A stretch of DNA of 36,882 nt from an uncultured Clostridia bacterium (GCA_944349515.1 CALVNE010000007.1:1-36882); one strand, 5' to 3'; positions 26,258-34,179 are shown, counted from the stretch's first letter. Made by a program: numbers and translations. The notes: generated by a model from the letters alone, not told the origin.

Positions 26258-28305
26258 TAAATCTTCTCCGCCACTTCCCATGCGCGCCAAACAACGGTGC
26301 GGAGGTTGCCAACCGAAAGTGCGTCGCCGACAACTTTAACATGTTTGTCTGTGAGTGGGGCAGGGGTGTAGCCGATTGCTGAGATGACTGAGTCAACCTC
26401 CACTTCCTTCGTGCTTCCGTCCTTATTTTTGATAACAACACTGCCGTCTTTAATTTCTGACACGCTGGAATTTAGGTAAATTGGCATATTGGCGTAGTCG
26501 AAATAGTCGCGTAGGTATGAGGAGTTCGCCATACAAAGGTTGTCGATTTTCATGATATCGTCTTGATACTCTACAATAAACGGTTTTTTACCTTTAAGGA
26601 GCAGGTCATAGGCAATTTCGCAACCGGTAAGTCCGCCTCCGATGATAGCCACTCTTTCGCCAACCGGTTTTACTTCGTTTAAGTACTCAATCGCTTCCAC
26701 CGTTTTATCGAAACCTTTGATGTTGAGTTTTTTAGGCTTAGCACCGGTGGCAACAACGATGACGTCGGCGCGAATTTTAGATAAATCGTTCACTTCGGTG
26801 TTAAACTTCACCTCGATTGGGAGTTTGGCGATTTGACGGCGGTACCACTCGATAAGCATTCTGTCCTTCTCTTTAAAGGAAGGTTGTGCAGCGGCGATGA
26901 ACACACCGCCAAGTTTGTCCGTCTTCTCATAGATTGTCACTTTATGACCGCGGAGGGTGGCAATGCGCGCCACTTCAATTCCGCCTACGCCACCGCCGAT
27001 AACGGCAACGGTTTTGCTCTTTTTCGCCGGCACAATGTCGAATTTGTGGTTCTGCATGGTGATAGGGTTAAGTGCACATCTTGACATATGCATGGAGTCT
27101 GCCATCGCGCCGTTATTTCCAACGCCTTTAAAGTGCGACAACGCAAAGCAACCATTGTGGCAACAGATACAAGGCTGAATATCTTCCAATCTATCTTCCA
27201 TAAGTTTGGTTGCCCATTCGCCGTCCACAAGGAATTGCCTTGCCACGCCCATGGCATCGATTTTTCCACTTGCGATTGCTTTTGCGGCGGTGACAGGTTC
27301 CATTCTGCCAGCGCAGACTATCGGCAGATTTGTGAATTTTTTGATGTGTGCCACATCGTCAAGGTTGCAGTTAAGTGGCATATACATAGGCGGGTGTGCC
27401 CAATACCAAGCGTCATAGGTGCCGTTGTCGCAGTTGAGCATATCATAGCCAGCCTCTTCAAGATATTTCACCGCTTTTTCGCTTTCTTTCATATCTCTGC
27501 CAACTTCGGTGAACTTCTCACCCGGCACGGCGCCCTTGTTAAAGTCCTTTGTTTTGCTGACAACAGAGTATCTTAATGAAACAGGATAATTTTCACCGCA
27601 CTCCTTCTTTATCGCTTTTACGATGTCGGTTGCAAAGCGGTATCTATTTTCAAAACTGCCACCATATTCGTCGGTGCGCTTGTTAGTGTATTCATGTGTA
27701 AATTGGTCAAGTAGATATCCTTCATGCACGGCGTGAACTTCCACACCGTCAACGCCTGCTTGCTTACATTTAAGCGCAGTTTTAGCAAACGCATCCACCA
27801 TTTTTGTTATCTCTTTCTTTGTCAGCACTCTGCTGTAGGCTCCTTCCACCCAGCGAAGAGGTAGTTTGCTTGGGGAGGCGCAAAGGCGAGATAGGTCAAA
27901 GATAGGCTTAACAAGGGTTCCTAAGAATTTGTTTTTAAGCATTGGAATCATCTTTGTTGGCACTGAAAAGGAACGTCCAAAGCCAGCGGTGAGTTGCACA
28001 AAAAGTTTGGCACCGGTTTCGTGCACTTTTTCCATGAAAGGCTTTAATTTTCTAAAAGAGCGCCTACTTTTATAGAGCCATTGTCCGCCCATCATATTTC
28101 TAAGCGGTGCGATGCCCGGAATTAAAAGCCCAACATTGTTTTTGGCGAGGTTTAATATGAAGTTTCCTGCGTCTTTATCAAAGTGATGTGGCTCCATCCA
28201 GCCAAACAGCGATGTTCCACCCATAGGACAAAGCACAATTCTGTTTTTAATCTCTAAATCACCAATTTTCCATGGCGTAAAGAGCGGTTCATATTTTTTA
28301 TCCAT
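26257..28305 (-). CDS. NADH:flavin oxidoreductase/2,4-dienoyl-CoA reductase-type Fe-S flavoenzyme
   Basis: A 682-residue protein with the three-part build of 2-enoate/2,4-dienoyl-CoA reductases and bile-acid BaiCD/BaiH proteins. First, an Old-Yellow-Enzyme FMN barrel (residues 1-370), with GVDGVEVHAVHEGYLLDQF, NKRTDEYGGSFENR and AGRMEPVTAAKAI. Second, a 4Fe-4S site, CICCHNGC (near 380) with a later cysteine in MSRCALNP. Third, an FAD/NAD Rossmann half with VIGGGVGGIEVARIA (near 430) and AIIGGGLTGCEIAYDL. All cofactor motifs are intact. It should reduce an activated C=C bond with NADH; the substrate is not predictable. AAGGAGAAAATT precedes the ATG. Convergent with the MBL operon across array D. 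Confidence 0.92.
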   Translation of the reverse strand: MDKKYEPLFTPWKIGDLEIKNRIVLCPMGGTSLFGWMEPHHFDKDAGNFILNLAKNNVGLLIPGIAPLRNMMGGQWLYKSRRSFRKLKPFMEKVHETGAKLFVQLTAGFGRSFSVPTKMIPMLKNKFLGTLVKPIFDLSRLCASPSKLPLRWVEGAYSRVLTKKEITKMVDAFAKTALKCKQAGVDGVEVHAVHEGYLLDQFTHEYTNKRTDEYGGSFENRYRFATDIVKAIKKECGENYPVSLRYSVVSKTKDFNKGAVPGEKFTEVGRDMKESEKAVKYLEEAGYDMLNCDNGTYDAWYWAHPPMYMPLNCNLDDVAHIKKFTNLPIVCAGRMEPVTAAKAIASGKIDAMGVARQFLVDGEWATKLMEDRLEDIQPCICCHNGCFALSHFKGVGNNGAMADSMHMSRCALNPITMQNHKFDIVPAKKSKTVAVIGGGVGGIEVARIATLRGHKVTIYEKTDKLGGVFIAAAQPSFKEKDRMLIEWYRRQIAKLPIEVKFNTEVNDLSKIRADVIVVATGAKPKKLNIKGFDKTVEAIEYLNEVKPVGERVAIIGGGLTGCEIAYDLLLKGKKPFIVEYQDDIMKIDNLCMANSSYLRDYFDYANMPIYLNSSVSEIKDGSVVIKNKDGSTKEVEVDSVISAIGYTPAPLTDKHVKVVGDALSVGNLRTVVWRAWEVAEKI

Positions 28306-28637
28306 AATTTTCTCCTTTTACTTTAAGTTAAGTATAAAAATTTTTGCAAAAAATGTCAAAGAAAATTAAAAAATTTTAAAATAAAAATTAAAAGTAAAGT
28401 TTGCAAAATTCTCTTACTGCTTAATCTTACTTGTATAGGAAAAAATGGGAGAGTTTTTGTAAAAGAACGTAAAAGATAAACAAAATTATAAAAGTTTTTC
28501 AAATATTTCCACAATAAGTTAAGGTTTACCACTTCCAAAAAGAAATAGATTTTTAAAAAAAATTTTGCATAAATATTCATTTTTTATTTGATTTATTCAA
28601 TTGTTTATGATATCATTTTAGCATAAAGGAGGGCGCA
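28306..28637. other. AT-rich intergenic region, no gene seen
   Basis: 330 bp between two divergent genes. Apart from the 20-bp box at 28561-28580 and a perfect ATGATATCAT palindrome (28607-28616) I see no gene or terminator. Promoters for both flanking genes should lie here, but none matches consensus well. Confidence 0.5.
28561..28580. promoter_or_regulatory. ARG-box-like site, copy 2
   Basis: Identical over 20 bp to 24357-24376, with different flanks on both sides, so the shared block is sharply bounded. It lies 57 bp upstream of the unknown gene at 28638. See copy 1 for the ArgR resemblance. Confidence 0.4.
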
Positions 28638-29198
28638 ATGTTTCTTTACCTATATGACCTTATCGATTTTGACAAGGTTGGCAATGTCACAAAAACAAAC
28701 CGTTTAGACGACGAAAAAAAGGTTGTTTCCAACTTCATATATTTGCTGTGTAAATATAACCAATACCTCATTCATGAAAAATCGGTTAAATCAGGGCAAA
28801 AAATAGAGATTCCGCCATTTTTTAAAAATGATCTCGATGCGCTACTCGTGAAGGTGGAAAAGGGGGTGTCGTCGAAGGAGTATGCGCTCAATGAAGTGGC
28901 AAAAAGTTGCTTGCCAGAGGTGAAGAAGATAATTGAAACGGCGCGCTCAGATAGAGATATCATAAACGGGCTCAATGCTATTGTTGATGTCTACTCACAA
29001 GATTTTTCCAAAAAATTTAAAGGCGTGGTCAACAAGAAACAACTTGAATACATAATGACGCACATCTCAGCGCAACTTATGGACGAAATTACCTCAATCT
29101 TAAATCGTGACGATATGCAAGATAAAAAGGTAAAAAGTTCGCTTTATAAGAAGATAATTTCATATAACGGGCTGGTGAATGCGGTGACGAAGTTATAA
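28638..29198 (+). CDS. Unknown 186-residue cytoplasmic protein
   Basis: Not recognised. The protein is mostly helical in appearance and charged, with no signal peptide, membrane helix or cysteine motif (two cysteines only). It starts MFLYLYDLIDFDKVGN and ends VNAVTKL. AAAGGAGGG, a strong ribosome binding site, lies 6-8 nt before the ATG, and codon use resembles its neighbours, so it is likely a real gene. Upstream lies the second ARG-box-like site. Array C starts 2 bp after the stop, and the last codons (GTGACGAAGT) resemble the head hairpin of the other arrays. Confidence 0.75.
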   Translation: MFLYLYDLIDFDKVGNVTKTNRLDDEKKVVSNFIYLLCKYNQYLIHEKSVKSGQKIEIPPFFKNDLDALLVKVEKGVSSKEYALNEVAKSCLPEVKKIIETARSDRDIINGLNAIVDVYSQDFSKKFKGVVNKKQLEYIMTHISAQLMDEITSILNRDDMQDKKVKSSLYKKIISYNGLVNAVTKL

Positions 29199-29199
29199 A

Positions 29200-29304
29200 A
29201 GTGAAGGAACGCTGTTGGCGTTCAGTGAAGGGAAAGCGTTGCTTTCCAGTGAAGAGAAGTCTTGCGACTTCTAGTGAAGGCGAATCAAAGATTCGCAGTT
29301 GTGG
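29200..29304 (+). repeat. Hairpin-module array C (the cleanest copy)
   Basis: Octamers lie at 29200, 29224, 29248 (AGTGAAGA), 29273 and the closing AGTTGTGG at 29297: steps of 24, 24, 25 and 24 bp. Four perfect hairpins fill the gaps: GAACGC/GCGTTC, GGAAAGC/GCTTTCC, AGAAGTC/GACTTCT and GCGAATC/GATTCGC, with loops of 3-5 nt. The closing octamer is followed by TCAGTTTTTAGA, much like AAAATTTTTAGA after array A, so the 3' border of the element seems fixed. Confidence 0.88.
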
Positions 29305-29365
29305 TCAGTTTTTAGATATAACACTCTCAAATTTTTAGTTTTTATCAAAAAATTTGGATAAACAC

Positions 29366-29394
29366 TTGACATTTAGGTTTTATTTAAGTAAAAT
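29366..29394 (+). promoter_or_regulatory. Sigma-A promoter of rplM-rpsI
   Basis: TTGACA (29366-29371), 17 bp, TAAAAT (29389-29394). It produces a leader of about 95 nt. Confidence 0.85.
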
Positions 29395-29397
29395 AAT

Positions 29398-29480
29398 AGC
29401 GTCTTTGTTTGAAGGCGCTTTTATTGTTAGCCCCGATAATGGCGTTATGAAAAAAAGATGAAATGTCCAATAAACTAAAT
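29398..29480 (+). promoter_or_regulatory. Candidate L13-operon mRNA leader
   Basis: The leader opens with an 8-bp hairpin, AGCGTCTT/AAGGCGCT (29398-29419). A second GC-bearing segment, AGCCCCGATAATGGCG, can also fold. Many Firmicutes control rplM-rpsI by L13 binding to such a leader; the position fits, but I cannot confirm the consensus fold by eye. Confidence 0.45.
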
Positions 29481-29494
29481 TTAGGAGATTGAAA

Positions 29495-29938
29495 ATGAAA
29501 ACATATATGGCAAGTCCGGTCACTGTTGAAAGGAAGTGGTACCTTGTTGACGCCACAAATATGCCGCTTGGCAGACTTGCAAGTCAAGTTGCTGACATTT
29601 TGACCGGTAAGAATAAAACTATCTACACGCCACACGTTGACACCGGAGATTTCGTGGTTGTTATCAATTCCGACAAGGTTGTTTTAACCGGAAAAAAATT
29701 GGAGCAGAAGAAACTTCGTTGGCATACCGGCTTTGTTGGTGGACTTAAATCGGTAGACTACAAAACCCTTATGGCGAAGGATTCTAGGAGAGTTATCGAG
29801 CACGCCGTTAAAGGTATGCTTCCAAAGAACTCACTTGGAAGAAAAGAGTTCACAAGACTTCATGTCTACAAAGATGCAAATCACGAGCAAATCGCACAAA
29901 AACCAGAGCAAGTTGCTTTAAAAGGAGTTATTGAATAA
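29495..29938 (+). CDS. rplM: 50S ribosomal protein L13
   Basis: A 147-residue protein of normal length. Family segments: [40 protein letters not shown] and [11 protein letters not shown]13 is an early-assembly protein of the large subunit. ATG 29495 is chosen because AGGAG lies 7 nt before it; the in-frame TTG at 29489 is too close to that site. Its stop overlaps the rpsI start. Confidence 0.97.
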   Translation: MKTYMASPVTVERKWYLVDATNMPLGRLASQVADILTGKNKTIYTPHVDTGDFVVVINSDKVVLTGKKLEQKKLRWHTGFVGGLKSVDYKTLMAKDSRRVIEHAVKGMLPKNSLGRKEFTRLHVYKDANHEQIAQKPEQVALKGVIE

Positions 29939-30345
29939 TGGCAAAGAAACAAGATAAAATTGAGGCTTTTATTGCAACAGGAAGAAGAAAGAAATCAATT
30001 GCAAGAGTTAGACTCGTGCCGGGCAACGGAAATTTCACCGTTAACGGCAGACACATTGACGAGTACCTTCAACGCGACACCCTTATTTTGATTGCTAAGC
30101 AACCTCTCGCTTTAACTAACACAGCAGACAAGTTTGATGTGTTTGTTAATGTTGACGGAGGTGGAATTGCTGGTCAAGCGGGCGCAATTTGCCACGGCAT
30201 TGCAAGAGCGCTTGTGAAGGTTTCTGAAACCTATAAGCCAGAACTTAAGCAGGCAGGTTTCTTAACCAGAGACCCAAGAATGAAGGAGAGAAAGAAGTAC
30301 GGTCTCAAGAAAGCAAGAAAAGCGCCACAATTCTCAAAGAGATAA
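29938..30345 (+). CDS. rpsI: 30S ribosomal protein S9
   Basis: A 135-residue protein. Family segments: [36 protein letters not shown] and the basic tail [14 protein letters not shown], which reaches the tRNA in the P site. Translationally coupled to rplM (TAATG). The pair is the usual two-gene L13-S9 operon and ends at the terminator at 30352. Confidence 0.98.
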   Translation: MAKKQDKIEAFIATGRRKKSIARVRLVPGNGNFTVNGRHIDEYLQRDTLILIAKQPLALTNTADKFDVFVNVDGGGIAGQAGAICHGIARALVKVSETYKPELKQAGFLTRDPRMKERKKYGLKKARKAPQFSKR

Positions 30346-30351
30346 ATACGG

Positions 30352-30378
30352 CAGAGAGAGGATATCTCTCTGTTTTTT
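30352..30378 (+). terminator. Terminator of rplM-rpsI
   Basis: CAGAGAGA (30352-30359) pairs with TCTCTCTG (30365-30372) around a 5-nt loop, then six T. Confidence 0.92.
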
Positions 30379-30409
30379 ATTATTTTTCATATTATAAGAT
30401 AAAATCGCT

Positions 30410-30437
30410 TTGAATTATTTATGCATTGTTGTATAAT
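30410..30437 (+). promoter_or_regulatory. Sigma-A promoter of the glycosyltransferase pair
   Basis: TTGAAT (30410-30415), 16 bp, TATAAT (30432-30437) with TG one base upstream. It gives a leader of about 30 nt containing ATAGGAG. Confidence 0.82.
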
Positions 30438-30473
30438 TAAGGAAAGTTCATTTAACTTTTTTATAGGAGCGAT

Positions 30474-31646
30474 ATGAAAGTTTTAGAGGTCTTAGATTCC
30501 TTTTATCCTTCAATAGATGGACCTATCAATGCCATTGTGAACATTGCCAAAACCTTGAAAAGTAAGAATTTGGCAGAGGTTGACTTGCTTGTTCCAAAAT
30601 ACAAAGAGGTGGTGGAAATTAAAGGCATTAACATTTACCGTTGCGCCTCTATCGCAGGTCCTGAGGGGTATATGATTTGCTTGCCGAACGTAAACATTCG
30701 AAATTTAATTAAAAACGGCGGATATGACATCGTTCACGTACATAGCCCTTTTCCTCTTGGGAAATATGCCATCGATGTTGCCAAAAAATACGGCATACCG
30801 TGTTTGATGACAGTGCACACGAAGTTTAAAAGTGACTTTGAACGAAAACTTAAATCTAAGCTACTGCAAAAATTCATGCTAAAATATATCATGAAACCGG
30901 TCAACAAGGCGGACTATGTTTTAAGCGTCAGCGAGGGCGCCGGCGAAACTGTCAAAGAGTATGGCTACAAGGGGGAAAATGTCTATATCATCAGAAACGG
31001 CACCGATATGCTGCCTTGCAAACCAAATAAAAAAATTGAAGAGGAAATAATAGAAAAATATTCACTTAAAGATAAAGTGGTGTTTTTGTTTGTCGGGCGC
31101 GTAGTCGAGAATAAAAACATACAATTCTCGCTGGAAGTTTTGAAAAAAATGCTTGATAAGGGCTTTAACAAATTCAAATTTTTGATAGTCGGCGACGGCG
31201 GATACTTGGAAAAACTAAAGGCGCTTGTTGAGGAACTCGGATTGGGTGACAATGTTGTGTTTGTCGGCAAAATTATGGATAGGGCCTTGCTTGCTTCCTA
31301 CTATCAAGTTGCCGACCTCTTCCTTTTTCCTTCAACCTTTGACACTTGTGGTATTGTTGTTATAGAGGCGGCAGCTAACAAACTTGCCAGCGTGCTTATC
31401 GAAAATTCTTGCGCCAGCGAGTTGATTGAGAACGGCAAAAATGGGCTGTGTTTTCCGGAAGATCCCTCCGTTTGGGCGGGCGCTTTAATTAAGATTGTAA
31501 GCGATAAAACAAGGCTAAAGGTTTTGGGTGAGGAGGCTTTTAAGTCGGTATATGTCAAGTGGGAGGATATCGCTCTTCTATATTACAAATTCTACTTAGA
31601 CGTTTTAAATGGTAATGTTAAAAAGAAGGAGGACTCAAATGTATAA
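30474..31646 (+). CDS. GT4-family glycosyltransferase
   Basis: A 390-residue GT-B enzyme. The N-terminal domain has VLDSFYPSIDGP and VHVHSPFPLG. The C-terminal domain has LFVGRVVENKN, LIVGDGG, and the donor-binding STFDTCGIVVIEAAA near residue 290, where the usual first glutamate of the E-x7-E motif is aspartate. The general build resembles Firmicute diacylglycerol glucosyltransferases, so it may add sugar to membrane lipid, but a surface-polysaccharide role is equally possible. It overlaps the next glycosyltransferase by 8 nt. Confidence 0.88.
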   Translation: MKVLEVLDSFYPSIDGPINAIVNIAKTLKSKNLAEVDLLVPKYKEVVEIKGINIYRCASIAGPEGYMICLPNVNIRNLIKNGGYDIVHVHSPFPLGKYAIDVAKKYGIPCLMTVHTKFKSDFERKLKSKLLQKFMLKYIMKPVNKADYVLSVSEGAGETVKEYGYKGENVYIIRNGTDMLPCKPNKKIEEEIIEKYSLKDKVVFLFVGRVVENKNIQFSLEVLKKMLDKGFNKFKFLIVGDGGYLEKLKALVEELGLGDNVVFVGKIMDRALLASYYQVADLFLFPSTFDTCGIVVIEAAANKLASVLIENSCASELIENGKNGLCFPEDPSVWAGALIKIVSDKTRLKVLGEEAFKSVYVKWEDIALLYYKFYLDVLNGNVKKKEDSNV

Positions 31647-32655
31647 TAAGATTTCTGTGATTGTGCCGTGCTACAATGTGGCAAAATACCTTCCGAATTG
31701 CTTTAAGAGTTTGGAAAACCAGACCTACAAAAATTTTGAAATCATCTTCATAAATGATGGTAGCAAAGACGACACCCTAGATATTTTGAAAAAATATTGT
31801 GATGGTAAAGAAAACTGCGTTTTGGTGAACCAGCAGAACAAGGGTTTGAGCGGAGCGAGAAATGCCGGCCTTAAAAATATGCGGGGGGGGGAATTCGTCT
31901 ATTTCTTTGACCCAGACGACATTCTTTCGCCATACATTTTAGAGGAACTTGTTGAACTTTTGTCGGACGGGAAATTCGACCTTGCCACTTGCGATTTTAA
32001 GCGAGTAAAGGACGGAAAAAAGTTCGAAAAATACCGGCTTAAACGCACCAAGCGAAAACTTACAACTTTCACAAAAGAGGAGGCGATAAAAAAATATTTG
32101 TCGCAAAAGTTAGACGATTTTTGCGTTTGGGATAAACTTTATCGCGCGGATATTCTTAAAGAAAACAATATCACTTTTTTTGAGGATTGTCGTTATGCCG
32201 AGGACACCCGCTTTAATTTTGAATATATGACAAAAATGAAAAAAGGTGTGGTTTCCACCAATCAAAAGTTGTATAACTATGTTCAGCGCAAAACGAGCCT
32301 AGTGCACACCAAGTTTAATGAAAATAGGTTGCATTGCTACTTTTCTTTAAACTACATTGTGAAGAAGTGTGAGGAAAATTATCCCGAATTTTTAGACTAT
32401 GCTTATTCCATTCGCGCCATGGTGGCGTGTGAAATGCTGTGGTACATCAAAAATTCTAAATACAACAACGCCGTAGCAATAAGGCAAATTATAGATTGGC
32501 AAACAAAGGACGCAAAATATCTAAAAAAATGCAAATACATCGCAAAATATCGAAAAAATTTAATTCCACTTGTGCCAAAACTTGCTAAACTACTTTTAAA
32601 AAAGCGTTTGAAAAATGAGGGCGCAATGCCGGAGTGCATGACTAGAGTGGAGTAG
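31639..32655 (+). CDS. GT2-family glycosyltransferase with an in-frame G9 tract
   Basis: A 338-residue GT-A enzyme. The nucleotide-sugar fold is clear: SVIVPCYNVAKYL, INDGSKDDT, NKGLSGARNAGL and the metal-binding DPDD (near residue 95). The remainder is a basic helical C-terminus of the wall- or capsule-glycan type. ATG 31639 follows GAAGGAGG by 7 nt and overlaps the GT4 gene. A run of nine G codes for Arg-Gly-Gly just before FVYFFDPDD; one G more or less leads to a stop within about 20 codons, before most of the enzyme. A likely on/off surface-glycan gene, here in the on state. Confidence 0.9.
   Translation: MYNKISVIVPCYNVAKYLPNCFKSLENQTYKNFEIIFINDGSKDDTLDILKKYCDGKENCVLVNQQNKGLSGARNAGLKNMRGGEFVYFFDPDDILSPYILEELVELLSDGKFDLATCDFKRVKDGKKFEKYRLKRTKRKLTTFTKEEAIKKYLSQKLDDFCVWDKLYRADILKENNITFFEDCRYAEDTRFNFEYMTKMKKGVVSTNQKLYNYVQRKTSLVHTKFNENRLHCYFSLNYIVKKCEENYPEFLDYAYSIRAMVACEMLWYIKNSKYNNAVAIRQIIDWQTKDAKYLKKCKYIAKYRKNLIPLVPKLAKLLLKKRLKNEGAMPECMTRVE
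31883..31891 (+). repeat. Poly-G tract (G9) inside the GT2 gene
   Basis: Nine G in frame between an ATGC and GAATTC. With eight G the frame reaches TAG, and with ten it reaches TGA shortly downstream. It is the same length as the tract at 396-404. Confidence 0.85.
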
Positions 32656-32734
32656 TTTTTTAGTGGACGAATTGTTAATTGCATAAGGGAATAATATTGC
32701 ATTAATTTTTACAAACAACAATTGACGAGGGAAT

Positions 32735-32762
32735 AATAGGCAAAATTTAGCCTATTTTTTTT
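32735..32762 (+). terminator. Terminator of the glycosyltransferase operon
   Basis: AATAGGC (32735-32741) pairs with GCCTATT (32750-32756) around 8 nt, followed by a T run. A second hairpin, AAAATGCCA/TGGCATTTT (32777-32811), lies just behind it. Confidence 0.9.
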
Positions 32763-32862
32763 CATATATAACAAAAAAAATGCCAAAAATTCGAAAAAAT
32801 AATGGCATTTTCCCTAAAAAGATAAAATTTAAAGAGAAAAAGAAAAATTTTCTTGTAAAAGA

Positions 32863-32892
32863 TTGACATTTTGTGTGCGATTTCTGTATAAT
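32863..32892 (+). promoter_or_regulatory. Strong promoter of tRNA-Thr
   Basis: TTGACA (32863-32868), 18 bp, TATAAT (32887-32892) with TG two bases before the -10. Transcription would start near 32899, about 105 nt before the mature tRNA. Confidence 0.85.
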
Positions 32893-32913
32893 AGCATTGT
32901 GCTTTTAAATTAT

Positions 32914-32948
32914 GCTTATGCGGCTTAGCAGTAGAGTCGCATTTAAGC
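32914..32948 (+). other. tRNA-like hairpin in the tRNA-Thr leader
   Basis: GCTTATGCG (32914-32922) pairs with CGCA and TAAGC (32938-32948, two bases bulged) around a D-arm-like loop containing AGCAGTAGAG. The first 30 or so bases resemble the 5' third of the tRNA-Thr that follows (GCTTACGTGGCGCAGCAGGTAG). There are no anticodon or T arms. It may be the remnant of a duplicated tRNA gene or a processing signal. Confidence 0.45.
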
Positions 32949-33003
32949 AAAAAACATAATTGAACATTGAAAACTTAATAAAATTGAAGTTACATTAGCA
33001 TAT

Positions 33004-33079
33004 GCTTACGTGGCGCAGCAGGTAGCGCACAGCCTTGGTAAGGCTGAGGTCACGAGTTCGAATCTCGTCGTAAGCTCCA
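33004..33079 (+). tRNA. tRNA-Thr (anticodon GGT)
   Basis: 76 nt with a complete cloverleaf. Acceptor GCTTACG/CGTAAGC, D stem GCGC/GCGC, anticodon stem CAGCC/GGCTG with loop TTGGTAA, T arm ACGAG-TTCGAAT-CTCGT, discriminator T and an encoded CCA end. GGT reads ACC and ACU threonine codons. It stands alone, transcribed from its own strong promoter. Confidence 0.97.
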
Positions 33080-33160
33080 AATTTCATTTTAAAACATTGA
33101 AAATGTTGTTTTTTGAATTAGTTTATTTTATGGTTAAGTATTTTTAAAGGAATTTTGTGT

Positions 33161-33775
33161 ATGAGGATTGCAATTGATTTAGATAAAACATTGGTGGATT
33201 GTTGTGATTCGCTAATCTATACGATTGCAAATAAGTATTTCGGAGATAAAGATTCAAACAAAAAATTAAAATACCATGTCTTGCCCAAGAACGTCAACAC
33301 CAAAAATAGTTTTATTTCTAAAATTCTACGTCCTTTTCTCAAAATGGGGCGACACACCTCATATTCTTTAATTGATAATGCGGCTAGCGTTGTAAATTCA
33401 TGGTATAATGCTGGTGTAAAAATATATATTCTTTCAAGCAGACCTAACATTCTTGTTTTAAATAACGCCATCACTAACTTTCTGCGAGGCTCAAACTTGC
33501 ATTATGATAATTTGATAGTTGGGTGTAACAACAAATCAAAGTTTTGTCAAATTCATAAAATAGAGTTGTTAGTGGATAATTCTCTAACGAAATGCATCAA
33601 CGCCAAAAGAAGCGGTTTTGACTCGATTTGTCTTAAAAATTTTACGGCATCAGAATATAACAGCGTTAAAATCGCAAGCAACTGGAACGATATAAATGCC
33701 TACGTAAAAACACTATTGAAAAAAGAAAAAAATAGGCAAATGTTGGAGCAAGAAAAATTTAAATATTTCAGTTGA
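33161..33775 (+). CDS. HAD-superfamily phosphatase
   Basis: A 204-residue protein with haloacid-dehalogenase motifs: DLDKTL (motif I, residues 6-11), the serine of YILSSRP (motif II, near residue 90) and VDNS (motif III, near residue 144). The general layout resembles 5'(3')-deoxyribonucleotidases and related small phosphatases; the substrate cannot be named. The last 20 residues are charged. AAAGGA lies 9 nt before ATG 33161; a TTG two codons upstream is too close to that site. Transcription may continue from the tRNA-Thr promoter, since no terminator lies between. Confidence 0.8.
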   Translation: MRIAIDLDKTLVDCCDSLIYTIANKYFGDKDSNKKLKYHVLPKNVNTKNSFISKILRPFLKMGRHTSYSLIDNAASVVNSWYNAGVKIYILSSRPNILVLNNAITNFLRGSNLHYDNLIVGCNNKSKFCQIHKIELLVDNSLTKCINAKRSGFDSICLKNFTASEYNSVKIASNWNDINAYVKTLLKKEKNRQMLEQEKFKYFS

Positions 33776-33793
33776 AATAACCCAAAAGAAAGC

Positions 33794-33840
33794 AAAAATA
33801 ACAATGCCAAATTTGTATGTATCGACATTGTTATTTTTGT
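33794..33840 (+). terminator. Terminator of the HAD gene
   Basis: A perfect 13-bp stem, AAAAATAACAATG with CATTGTTATTTTT (33826-33838), around a 19-nt loop, with a T-rich tail. Confidence 0.85.
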
Positions 33841-33881
33841 TTTTACACATACTTTTCATATTATCGGAAGTCGAACCAAGC

Positions 33882-33907
33882 GTGACGAAGTCACATTTGA
33901 GTGAGAC
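33882..33907 (+). repeat. Relic of a hairpin-module array head
   Basis: GTGAC-GAA-GTCAC, then ATTTG, then AGTGAGAC. This mirrors the head of array A (GGTGAC-AAG-GTCACC, TTTCG, AGTGAAGG), so the head may be part of the element. No further octamers follow. Confidence 0.5.
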
Positions 33908-33921
33908 TGATGGTCATACAT

Positions 33922-34004
33922 ACTATGTGATGAACACAATTTATTGTGTTTTTGCGTTAACAAAATTTAAAATTTAACTTGTTTAAATTTTAACATCACA
34001 TAGT
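33922..34004. other. Perfect three-way-junction element before recA
   Basis: An outer 11-bp stem, ACTATGTGATG (33922-33932) with CATCACATAGT (33994-34004), encloses two further perfect hairpins that abut it: AACACAAT/ATTGTGTT (33933-33950) and TTAAAATTTAA/TTAAATTTTAA (33967-33993). The 16 bases between the inner hairpins are unpaired. All three stems are exact over 83 nt. It could be a structured RNA, a cruciform site or a miniature mobile element; no promoter for it was recognised. Confidence 0.6.
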
Positions 34005-34120
34005 TTATATTTTGTCATAGAAAAATTCTTTTTTACGTTTCTAGCTATTCCTTTTCAGTATCTTGATTTTTCGATTTTTTATTTTTAAATATCATATTTT
34101 GATTTTCTTTTAAAATTGCT

Positions 34121-34148
34121 TTGAAAAGTGAGAGTTTTGAAGTATAAT
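34121..34148 (+). promoter_or_regulatory. Promoter of recA
   Basis: TTGAAA (34121-34126), 16 bp, TATAAT (34143-34148), with a leader of about 25 nt. No GAAC-N4-GTTC LexA box of the Bacillus/Clostridium type is visible around it. Confidence 0.75.
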
Positions 34149-34179
34149 ATATATGAAAATATTTTAAAAGAGGTAAATT

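Noticed and set aside
32777..32811. Minus-strand terminator
   Set aside because: The 9-bp hairpin has a T run on the minus strand, but no minus-strand gene lies upstream of it; kept only as a note beside the plus-strand terminator.
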